Positions 36,932 through 44,620 of a stretch of DNA of 64,000 nucleotides are shown here, in pieces. The stretch covers positions 1 to 64,000 of the forward strand of contig JAUICE010000001.1 of NCBI GenBank assembly GCA_030428185.1. The letters run 5' to 3'. The stretch is from Gammaproteobacteria bacterium (GTDB lineage: Bacteria > Pseudomonadota > Gammaproteobacteria > Legionellales > Legionellaceae). The notes under the pieces were generated by a model. The model worked only from the letters and a program-made list of their open reading frames with translations, made no database searches and was not told the origin of the DNA. Both the position numbers and the translations under genes were made by a program. The stretch's first letter is position 1, and each line of letters begins with the position of its first letter.

Positions 36932-36968
36932 TGCACGTTTTTGAGCATTTCCAGGTAGCATGGATATA
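36911..36968 (+). repeat. 58-bp hybrid repeat element overlapping the rsmJ 3' end
   Basis: Left end TATACCCCTATCCTTCCGTA (then ATGCACGTTTTTGAGC) is the standard family terminus. Right end GCATTTCCAGGTAGCATGGA then TATA is the inverse of the variant terminus at 22282. The whole element is therefore two different termini back to back with nothing between. It provides the final codons and TAA of rsmJ. Confidence 0.8.
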
Positions 36969-36974
36969 AATATT

Positions 36975-37005
36975 TCCTCACACCTTTGGAGTTAGTGTGT
37001 GAGGA
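36975..37005 (-). terminator. Hairpin after the GDSL hydrolase gene
   Basis: CCTCACAC and GTGTGAGG-type arms (with a two-base slip) form a stem just beyond the stop of the minus-strand gene, followed in that direction by AAATATTT. A probable terminator, perhaps also serving rsmJ. The T-run is weak. Confidence 0.5.
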
Positions 37006-37016
37006 GCAGAAAAAAT

Positions 37017-38813
37017 TTAGCGCATGGTTGCAGCATGCATTGCTGCAATATTTAGTTCATGCTGGCGTTCTTTATAAAGTTTAAAGTAGGGTGCGTGAGC
37101 TTTTCTAAGAAGCGGATTTTTTGCTGCATCAGTAGTCAGTTGATTATGATTATCAATCCACCCCATATTTCGTAGTACAAGACGTGAGCGCTCTCCATCT
37201 CCAAGTAACGCGTGTTTGAAAATAACATCAAGTGAGAGCTTATTACGACCAATGTATTTCATCATATGGCTGGTTCTAAAAACACCACCAAACTTTCGTT
37301 TATCCTGATAGTATTTTTCTTTATAAGCGACTATAAAATTATTGATAAGACTTTCACTAGAAGCTGATGGGTCAATATCTTTGTCCGCATTTTGATTGTC
37401 ACTAGCATTAACGCTAGCTTTAACTCTTTCCACCGCTTCAATAAAAGCGGGAACATTGACTACATCGTTGGCAAGCGCGTCTTTAAAATACCCCATGTCA
37501 CACAGTACTTGGTGTGTGCGATTAAAGTGGCCGCGGCTGGTGCGATCATAAAGTGCGTGATAAATAATATCATCTAACTTGAGGTGTTCACTATCTAGTT
37601 GTAATTGACTTTTACGAAAGTGACCAAAAATCCCACGTTTTTCTTTTTGTAATCGTTGATGATAGGCATGCAGGAACTCATCGACCAGTACCTCTTCAGA
37701 TATCTCACGTTTTTTCCCTTCTGTATCAAGAGTCGGTTTTTCGATGTTATAAAGCTTGTTAACGGTTTCCTCCATTCTATCTGCAAGCAAGCGATGCATA
37801 TGCGCAGATGGATGCACATCATCCCAGAACATATGCTTTTCAGAATCACGCATATGATCTTTTGAAGTTTTATACGCCTTAGATTTGACGTATGGGTCAC
37901 GAGAGTCAAAGTCATAGTTGTTATAATTATCGTAAATATCTTTAAATTGCTTAGAGGCTTCAAATAAGTGAATTTCGCTGTTTGGATTTTTGCTTTTTAG
38001 TTCATCTAATCCTTTTTTAAGCTGTAGGTTAAATAACTCTGTAGCTTTAGTTACGTTTGTTCGAGCATTTTTTGACATTGCTCGATATTTAGGTGTAAGA
38101 GCGAGATCAGGAAGATCTATTACCATAAAATGACGATAACCATTTGCCATCATTTCCTGAATATTATGGAGTCGTGCCTGAACGGCTTTTTTAACAATAG
38201 CTTCAATTTTTTTCTGACTAGTATGACTGTTAATATGATTTTCAGTGATTAAATCATTAGCGCCAGTCCATTCAGTTACAAGTGTTTCAGCCTTATGTTT
38301 TGGTGTTACGTGAAAACGCTCATCATCTCTAATAAGACGAGCACGTTGATGATCAAGATTCGAGAGAATAAGCCTAGAGCCTTCAACTACAGGATTAAGA
38401 CTAAAGTCACCGTGATAGTTATGTGAACTAGCGCCTCCCTCAGCGTATGTCCTGACAAAATCCACTCCATTTAAACCAATGTAGGTATCTCCACGATTGA
38501 GGCTATAACTATGGACTGCTGTCTGAGCATCGGGCGCGTGAGTAATGATATCGTCAGCAATATCGGCGCTATCGAGATCGTGGGGGTTAGCTGCTTTGAT
38601 TTCTTCTTTTAACAGTTCGCTAGCCATATTGGCGCACAACACATCAGACCAAGCATAACCATTAGTAAATCGTCCCTTTGGAGAATTGCCTTTTAAGCCA
38701 GCAATATCAGCTAAAGGTATACCAAAAATGTGTTTATGAGCAAGGCGCGCACGCTCTGATAAGCTATCACCGAAAATAACAAAATGTTTAACTGTTGATT
38801 TTTGGCTTGGCAT
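37017..38813 (-). CDS. GDSL/SGNH hydrolase (phospholipase-like) with duplicated C-terminal module
   Basis: Predicted lipid esterase or acyltransferase of 598 aa. SGNH blocks: VIFGDSLSE (Ser17), a glycine block (RFTNGYAWSD), TGANDL (Asn186) and DDVHPSAH (Asp332, His334). This resembles Legionella PlaA/PlaC-type enzymes and thermolabile hemolysins. After the catalytic domain come two copies of a ~65-residue module (about 377-442 and 490-552) sharing F-x-x-A-Y, K-R-x-x-x-G-x-F-R, L-x-L-D-x-I-x-x-H-A-L and L-x-x-M-G. No signal peptide is visible. The ATG at 38813 has a perfect GGAGG; an upstream in-frame ATG at 38882 lacks one. Repeat ends lie on both sides (36911-36968, 38943-38966). Confidence 0.88.
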   Translation of the reverse strand: MPSQKSTVKHFVIFGDSLSERARLAHKHIFGIPLADIAGLKGNSPKGRFTNGYAWSDVLCANMASELLKEEIKAANPHDLDSADIADDIITHAPDAQTAVHSYSLNRGDTYIGLNGVDFVRTYAEGGASSHNYHGDFSLNPVVEGSRLILSNLDHQRARLIRDDERFHVTPKHKAETLVTEWTGANDLITENHINSHTSQKKIEAIVKKAVQARLHNIQEMMANGYRHFMVIDLPDLALTPKYRAMSKNARTNVTKATELFNLQLKKGLDELKSKNPNSEIHLFEASKQFKDIYDNYNNYDFDSRDPYVKSKAYKTSKDHMRDSEKHMFWDDVHPSAHMHRLLADRMEETVNKLYNIEKPTLDTEGKKREISEEVLVDEFLHAYHQRLQKEKRGIFGHFRKSQLQLDSEHLKLDDIIYHALYDRTSRGHFNRTHQVLCDMGYFKDALANDVVNVPAFIEAVERVKASVNASDNQNADKDIDPSASSESLINNFIVAYKEKYYQDKRKFGGVFRTSHMMKYIGRNKLSLDVIFKHALLGDGERSRLVLRNMGWIDNHNQLTTDAAKNPLLRKAHAPYFKLYKERQHELNIAAMHAATMR

Positions 38814-38942
38814 AAATCCTCCAAGGTATAAATGTTCTAAAATGGCATTAATTCTATCATCATTGGCAATATTTGACCACAAAAACAGTAAAATAAGTAA
38901 ATAGTACCTAGTGATACCCTCGTTAATAAAAGACTAAAATGA

Positions 38943-38966
38943 TGCAATAGGAAAGGGTAGGGTATA
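38943..38966 (-). repeat. Solo repeat terminus upstream of murI
   Basis: Reads TGCAATAGGAAAGGGTAGGG then TATA, the inverted family terminus with a few changes. A TGATACCCT at 38912 may be the decayed other end. With flanking AT it forms TATAAT (38963-38968), a possible -10 box for murI 57 bp downstream. Confidence 0.6.
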
Positions 38967-39024
38967 ATTTATGCATGTAAGTATCTTAAGAATATTAATA
39001 AATAGTCGTTATTGATGAGGTAAT

Positions 39025-39840
39025 ATGTCAGTGTCTGATAAAAATGAGCTACCTATAGGGGTTTTTGATTCAGGAATGGGTGGATTAACTGTACTTAAAG
39101 CATTAAAAGAAGCGCTACCACAAGAATCTTATATATACCTAGGTGATACCGCACGCCTCCCCTATGGCACTAAAGGTCGTTTGACAGTAGTTCATTATGC
39201 AAGACAAATGGCCGCACTGTTACATGAGCGGGGCATTAAAATGCTTATTATTGCTTGTAACACGGCAACGATAGCTGCTTTAAGTGATTTACAATCATTA
39301 TTTTCTGATATTCCGGTGATAGGTGTTATTCAGCTAGGTGCTAAAGCCTCCATTAACCAGAGTAGAAATCGTAAAATTTTAGTGTTAGCGACTGAAGCCA
39401 CAGTACGATCTGAAAGCTATCCCAAACACATTCATCATTTGTCTCCACAGTCGATAGTGACGTCTAAAGCATGTGGCTTATTCGTTGCCTTAGCGGAAGA
39501 GGGAATTATCGAGGGCCCGATTGTCGATGAAGCGATAAAAGCTTATTTAAAAGATGCTTACTCAGATGAAGACTGTGTACTATTGGGTTGCACGCACTTC
39601 CCTGTATTAAAAAAAGCCTTACAGGCTTATTTAGGGCAACAGGTTGTTCTTGTAGACCCTGCAATAGAAATAGCCAAAGCGGTGCGCACTTTACTTCAAG
39701 AGCAAAAATTACAAGCAAGGACAACCCTACCGTCAACTCAATATCTTGCTACTGATTTACCAGAGCGATTTAGTCGGGTAGGTGAAATTTTTTTAAAGGA
39801 GCCTATTGCTTTAAAAGCTATAGAGTTGGTAACGGTCTAA
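39025..39840 (+). CDS. murI: Glutamate racemase
   Basis: Makes D-glutamate for peptidoglycan. The 271-aa product has IGVFDSGMGGLTVLKAL (substrate-binding start), YLGDTARLPYG, the first catalytic cysteine in IACNTATIAAL and the second in LLGCTHFPVL, all in the right order and spacing. GAGG precedes the ATG. It is monocistronic and ends 6 bp from the convergent 558-aa gene. Confidence 0.96.
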   Translation: MSVSDKNELPIGVFDSGMGGLTVLKALKEALPQESYIYLGDTARLPYGTKGRLTVVHYARQMAALLHERGIKMLIIACNTATIAALSDLQSLFSDIPVIGVIQLGAKASINQSRNRKILVLATEATVRSESYPKHIHHLSPQSIVTSKACGLFVALAEEGIIEGPIVDEAIKAYLKDAYSDEDCVLLGCTHFPVLKKALQAYLGQQVVLVDPAIEIAKAVRTLLQEQKLQARTTLPSTQYLATDLPERFSRVGEIFLKEPIALKAIELVTV

Positions 39841-39846
39841 GCGATA

Positions 39847-41523
39847 TTAAATTACGACGTTGAGTGTTTTAAATAGCTTAAGCTGCTGCGAATAAAGTTC
39901 TTCATCTAAGTTGCCGTCACTATTTTTACAAACGTCTGCGATTTGATCTCTTGATATCATACCTATTTCACCTGACTTTGCAGCTTGAAATAAGTCTACT
40001 CGTCGTAGTCTTCTGGCCTCTTGTTGTGCTTGACGTCGACTTTCTTCTTGATATATTTTTTCTTTATCAGCAAGATATTCTCTTATTGATTTATCATTTT
40101 GATAGTACGTACAAATGGGTTGGAATGCGATCATCAATTTTTTTATTTGTTGTAATTGCAGCTTGTATTTTTCTTGATACTTTTTAGGAAGTTCTTTTTT
40201 ACAAATAAAATCGATTTGCTCAACATCATTGGTACGATTGAAGCGTTTATATCTTCCGGTGAATAAGTCATTGATAGATGATTTATAGCTATTTAACTCT
40301 CGCGTAAACTCTATCATGGGCTTAAGTAGTGGCGTTAAAAGAGCTTTCAGTTGGGATTTTAAATAGCATTGAAAATCCATCTTAAAAACAACAAGTCCTG
40401 GCACACTGGTTAATGTTGATAGTAATTGATTTAAATTCTCAAAACATCTCGTCCAGTCATCGATACTACCAATATCCACACCTAGATATACTTTTGTACG
40501 CTCAGTTTTTAGTAAGCTCACTCTATCTGCTTTAATTTTAGCAAAATTTAAAAGTACTTTAGCGATGTGGCCTTCGATAATATTTTCACTGATAAGTGAG
40601 CTCATTAATTTTTGCCAAGGGCCATCAGCATGCTGACTTTTCCTTTTTTCACAAGATTGAGCAAGTTGTTTAACGAGCAATTGTAAGAGTGAGCTATTAT
40701 CATGTGGTAAGGGAAGTGTGTGTGTTTTTATTGCATCTATCACTGAAGAAAGCTCATGGCTCGTATTTGCACTAATGAGCAGGCGATAGAGTAATTGTTC
40801 GTTTGTGTGTTGACTCTGTGTGCTTAACTGCGCACTTAACAGCGAGGGATCTTTTTTAGCACGTAGTAAAAAGCCTTCAAGAGTTAGCGACTGTAGTTTT
40901 GCTTCAGGGCTAGCTTTAAGTGTGTTAAGTTCTCTAGAAGATGGCGGTATGTCAGATCCATTAGCTGTTGCTTTAGCCTGTGGTATTTGACTTTTTGCAG
41001 ATAAAAAAGAGTGAAACTTTTTCTTCATATTAGCTATCACATGTTCATTAAATTGACTGATGAGCAAGTTGAAAAAAGACTCTTGATTTTCAGTAAATTT
41101 CATATTTGGTTGATAGTTATTTAAGCTAGTTTGAAGCTTATTATGATATAGTGTACTCGTTATTTTATTTGTGATTTCTGTTTTTATCTTAAGCGCCTCA
41201 AACAAAGGAAGCAAAGAGAATACCTTGTCTAGATGTTCGATAAAATCACCACCATAAAAGCTGCAGACAAGTTTTGCTATAAATTTTCTATCGCGCTCTG
41301 CAAAGCTCATATTACTGCTTGAGCTTATCGCTTCAAGAAATTTAAATAGACCATCATCGTTAAATGCTCCAGGGATATGTTGGTTTGCCAACTCAAATAT
41401 ATCTCTAGCTAGCTTATATTCATGGTTTTTAATACCACCTAAGAACGAAGGGAGATGGCGTCTGATAGTGCCGATTACGCCTCGTTTTAAACGATATTGA
41501 TGTCTGATAAGATGCCAAGTCAT
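39847..41523 (-). CDS. Helical 558-aa protein, unknown; candidate effector
   Basis: No known domain. Mostly alpha-helical without signal peptide or membrane segment. Residues about 470-515 are charged and Gln/Arg/Glu-rich (KEKIYQEESRRQAQQEARRL), a likely coiled coil, followed by RVDLFQAAKSGEIGMISRDQ, which resembles the start of an ankyrin-type helix pair but is not repeated. The C-terminal 20 residues are acidic then hydrophobic (NLDEELYSQQLK). No good Shine-Dalgarno. Placed between murI and pncC on the opposite strand. Confidence 0.7.
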   Translation of the reverse strand: MTWHLIRHQYRLKRGVIGTIRRHLPSFLGGIKNHEYKLARDIFELANQHIPGAFNDDGLFKFLEAISSSSNMSFAERDRKFIAKLVCSFYGGDFIEHLDKVFSLLPLFEALKIKTEITNKITSTLYHNKLQTSLNNYQPNMKFTENQESFFNLLISQFNEHVIANMKKKFHSFLSAKSQIPQAKATANGSDIPPSSRELNTLKASPEAKLQSLTLEGFLLRAKKDPSLLSAQLSTQSQHTNEQLLYRLLISANTSHELSSVIDAIKTHTLPLPHDNSSLLQLLVKQLAQSCEKRKSQHADGPWQKLMSSLISENIIEGHIAKVLLNFAKIKADRVSLLKTERTKVYLGVDIGSIDDWTRCFENLNQLLSTLTSVPGLVVFKMDFQCYLKSQLKALLTPLLKPMIEFTRELNSYKSSINDLFTGRYKRFNRTNDVEQIDFICKKELPKKYQEKYKLQLQQIKKLMIAFQPICTYYQNDKSIREYLADKEKIYQEESRRQAQQEARRLRRVDLFQAAKSGEIGMISRDQIADVCKNSDGNLDEELYSQQLKLFKTLNVVI

Positions 41524-41642
41524 GTTTTGGTTGAAAAAGCTTAGTTGTTAACGATCGTAAATATACCGTAAATAATTTAACAATTCATTAACAAAATAGT
41601 TTTTTTTGTAAAGATTTTATCCTTTATGACGATGAGTATGCG

Positions 41643-42128
41643 ATGAATTTAGATAACCTGTTGATTAATATTGCAAAAAGATTAAAGCAAACTGGCCGGA
41701 GATTGGTTACGGCTGAGTCTTGTACTGGGGGCTCTATCAGCTCCGTTATTACATCGATACCGGGGAGCTCCGAATGGTTTGATAGAGCTTATATTACCTA
41801 TAGCAATCGAGCCAAGAAGGAAATGCTTGGTGTTAGTGATAATACGTTAAGCCAATATGGAGCAGTGAGCCGTGAAACAGTCTGTTCGATGGCTGAAGGT
41901 GCTCTGCTAAAAGAGGACGACTCAATCGCAGTTGCGGTAAGTGGTATCGCGGGTCCTGATGGTGGCTCAAAGGAAAAGCCTGTCGGTACCGTTTGGATTG
42001 GATGGTGTCAAAACAGCCAAGCACCTGAGGCTGAGGTGTTTTTATTTACAGGTGATCGAGAAGCGATTCGCCAGGCTGCAGTATTTGAAGCACTCAGTGG
42101 AATACTGGATAGATTGATGAGGGGTTAA
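41643..42128 (+). CDS. pncC: Nicotinamide-nucleotide amidohydrolase PncC (CinA C-terminal family)
   Basis: Deamidates nicotinamide mononucleotide to nicotinate mononucleotide in NAD recycling. The 161-aa product is a stand-alone CinA C-terminal domain: LVTAESCTGGSISSVITSIPGSSEWFDRA (catalytic Ser/Cys-Thr region), YSNRAKKEMLGV, AVSGIAGPDGGSKEKPVGTVWIG and FTGDREAIRQ. In many gammaproteobacteria it is next to recA; recA is not here. The preceding bases are AT-rich with a weak Shine-Dalgarno. Confidence 0.94.
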   Translation: MNLDNLLINIAKRLKQTGRRLVTAESCTGGSISSVITSIPGSSEWFDRAYITYSNRAKKEMLGVSDNTLSQYGAVSRETVCSMAEGALLKEDDSIAVAVSGIAGPDGGSKEKPVGTVWIGWCQNSQAPEAEVFLFTGDREAIRQAAVFEALSGILDRLMRG

Positions 42129-42134
42129 AATAGC

Positions 42135-42467
42135 CTACCACCCACCTTGGTAGGGGCGATGGTATTTCATTTCACGATTCGTTTTACCGTAATGACAGTG
42201 TAACTTGCAGACACGAGTGCATGTCTCTTTATCCCAAAAGGGATGATAGTCGATGGCAAATCGCCTTTTAGGGTTAACTTTTCCGGGTAGATTTTGATAG
42301 ATATTGAGTCCACCGCCACCTTTTTTATAAAGGTGTAAAGCGGCGTGGTAGCCATTGCGTTTAAAAAGTGCATAAGAGGCAAGCGTGGTGACGACAAAGG
42401 TGGCAGCGACTTTTTGCTCGTCTGAAAATAAGGGCGTTGTTTTGTTGGACTCGTTAGGCATGATCAT
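42135..42467 (-). CDS. Small 110-aa protein with toxin-module-like C-terminus, unknown
   Basis: Not firmly recognised. Residues about 18-40 are weakly hydrophobic. The second half (GGGGLNIYQN, RRFAIDYHPF, KLHCHYGKTNREMKYHRPY) has glycine run, Asp-Tyr-His and His-x-His-Tyr-Gly-Lys spacing that reminds me of C-terminal domains of Rhs/polymorphic toxins, and two cysteines plus histidines could bind metal. This is pattern memory, not a database match. It stands alone with no delivery domain and no obvious immunity gene. A hairpin covers its stop codon and the end of pncC. No clear Shine-Dalgarno. Confidence 0.55.
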   Translation of the reverse strand: MIMPNESNKTTPLFSDEQKVAATFVVTTLASYALFKRNGYHAALHLYKKGGGGLNIYQNLPGKVNPKRRFAIDYHPFWDKETCTRVCKLHCHYGKTNREMKYHRPYQGGW

Positions 42468-42534
42468 GATTGTATGGCAGCAATAATTGATTAATATATT
42501 AGCATATAGAGCTTTATTCTGTCAATAGTTGTTC

Positions 42535-44415
42535 CTAAACGACAGGACGCTTCATTGCACGGTGATAGTTGGTATTAGCATCATTAGCATCAATTTTTTC
42601 TTTGGCTTTATTCAATGTTTCTGACAGCTTCTCTTTTGAGGTTTCAATAATCTCAAGATGGTCGCTAGCCCGTAGCAACTTTTCGATGCTTAACTGCCCA
42701 ACCTTTTGTTGGCATAAACGATGATCTTGTATGTGTATGAGGCGACTTTCATTATAAACAGCCTCACTTAGCGATGAAAGCGTTGTAAATTGCCTTTCGT
42801 ATCGAAATACTTCTTTATACATGTGCTCGGCACGTTCCCTGCTCTGCTCAAAAGTTCCTTTAATAAAAGTAGCGAGTTCACCTTTTTCAACCATAGAGAT
42901 AAATGTGTTACGAGTCACTTCATCTTCATGTAGCATGTAGTAGGTGATAACTTCGAGACATTTTAGTTTTGCGCTTTGATAAGCAAAGTTGGGTTTGCTT
43001 GAAAGGTGTTGTTGCTGCTCAACCTCCAAGATCATTGCTTGATAAAGTTTTGGTGCATCTAAACCATCATTTATTTTATTACTTATAGACTCAAGAAAGG
43101 GCTCATCTATTAGTAGATGTGCAAGCTGTTTGTTGGCCTCTAAGTATTTTAATACAAAGAGGGGATCTTTTTTTAGTGCGCTTGCCGTATCATGTGTTTC
43201 AGCTGCAAGCGTTTTTATTTTTGTTGAAATGGTTTTTAATTCTTTTTCATAGGCGTTCACAGATTCAAGAGCGGCTTTAAGTAACTCCTCACCCATATTA
43301 TTTTTTTGTAACTCGTCAATAATTTCTGGAGTAAGTAAGTTTTCAATGTCGTTAATAGCAGCTCCTTCTTTGATCATTTTAGCAATTCTTACCCCGGTGC
43401 TTGCTAGCGACACTGAAGAAGATGCAATCTTTGTTAGCAGTAATGCAGTAACTGGCACTGAAAGTCCAGCAGAGTACACAGCTAAAGCACCACTTAAGAC
43501 AATTCCAACGCCTGTTAACACATGTTTGGCAGCATTTAATTGCTTAGCGGTCCTTTTTTTACGATGAGCGCGGCGAGTAAATGTTGCTGTCATTAAGTGG
43601 CAAAGTGCATGATTGCTTTCATCCAAGGCGGCTGCGCAATCAATATCTTTGGCAAGTGTTTGTCGAAAAGGTATTAAAAGCTCGCTAAATAGCTGACTAA
43701 AGGCGTTGATTGCATCTTCATCTTTTTCTGGATCAAGCAAACTTAAAAAAGTGGCAATTTCTCCTAGAGAAATTGGCGGTCTTTCCATGTTTTCTTTATC
43801 GATATTTTTTAGAGAGTTTAAGAATCCTTTTATCAGCTCTAAACGTTTTTCTTCTGTATTTAAATGTTTCTCGAAAAAACGAATAGCATCACCACGTTTT
43901 TGTCTTACTAGCTTTTTATTGATAATAGGAAATAAATTATGATGTGCTTTATCTTGAACGACTTCTAACGGTAGGTTATATAAAAGGCGTAAAATATTGT
44001 CGTGTTTTTCAGGTTTAGTTACAAGTAAACTAATTTTTAAGCGCTTTAATGCTTCGTTGTGTTGTGCTTTAGCATTTAAATAAATGTCTTTGACAGAGTG
44101 CTTGGGCTTATCTGCTATCCCTAGCCCCTGAATTGTTTCAATTGCACTAGGTAGTGCACATAGAAAACTTAATCCAGAGGCGGCAAGCGAGGCTTCAGTC
44201 AGTCCTTTAGCGCCAGAGAGACCGGCGGCAACTAGACTATGTGTGACAGCCTGTGTTGTTGAGGCGACGGTTTTTCCTAAATAAGCAGCACGCTTTATCG
44301 CAGGTTCATGATTGACTTTAATTTGCAGAGCAGCATAACTACTTGCACTTAATAACGAGTTATTTGCAGAGTAAATGCTCACGGTAATTTGAGCTAACTG
44401 TTCACTAATAGGCAT
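42535..44415 (-). CDS. Unknown 626-aa protein with central membrane hairpin; candidate effector
   Basis: No family recognised. Long helical N-terminal half, then two hydrophobic segments around residues 300-345 (VLTGVGIVLSGALAVYSAGL, VTALLLTKIASSSVSLAS), then a second helical half. An N-terminal alanine/glycine-rich stretch (about 40-95) may also touch membrane. There is no signal peptide. The layout, a single hydrophobic hairpin inside a helical protein, resembles translocated membrane effectors and the C-terminus of the 874-aa protein. I chose the ATG at 44415 because AGGGA is at proper distance; an ATG two codons upstream overlaps it. Confidence 0.7.
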   Translation of the reverse strand: MPISEQLAQITVSIYSANNSLLSASSYAALQIKVNHEPAIKRAAYLGKTVASTTQAVTHSLVAAGLSGAKGLTEASLAASGLSFLCALPSAIETIQGLGIADKPKHSVKDIYLNAKAQHNEALKRLKISLLVTKPEKHDNILRLLYNLPLEVVQDKAHHNLFPIINKKLVRQKRGDAIRFFEKHLNTEEKRLELIKGFLNSLKNIDKENMERPPISLGEIATFLSLLDPEKDEDAINAFSQLFSELLIPFRQTLAKDIDCAAALDESNHALCHLMTATFTRRAHRKKRTAKQLNAAKHVLTGVGIVLSGALAVYSAGLSVPVTALLLTKIASSSVSLASTGVRIAKMIKEGAAINDIENLLTPEIIDELQKNNMGEELLKAALESVNAYEKELKTISTKIKTLAAETHDTASALKKDPLFVLKYLEANKQLAHLLIDEPFLESISNKINDGLDAPKLYQAMILEVEQQQHLSSKPNFAYQSAKLKCLEVITYYMLHEDEVTRNTFISMVEKGELATFIKGTFEQSRERAEHMYKEVFRYERQFTTLSSLSEAVYNESRLIHIQDHRLCQQKVGQLSIEKLLRASDHLEIIETSKEKLSETLNKAKEKIDANDANTNYHRAMKRPVV

Positions 44416-44620
44416 ATTCATTCCCTGAATTTTTTAATTAATATATAGCAATAAGCATCATTTTTGTCATAAAAAAATCACTTAGCACTTAGATTTTCGC
44501 CTAACTAACCTTATTATTTTTAATATGTTTTTATTTAAAAGTGATTAATATGTAATCATATTGGTGTTTTTGGTCTAAAATTGTTAAATACAGTCAGTAA
44601 GATGTGTTTTGGGGTGTTAA

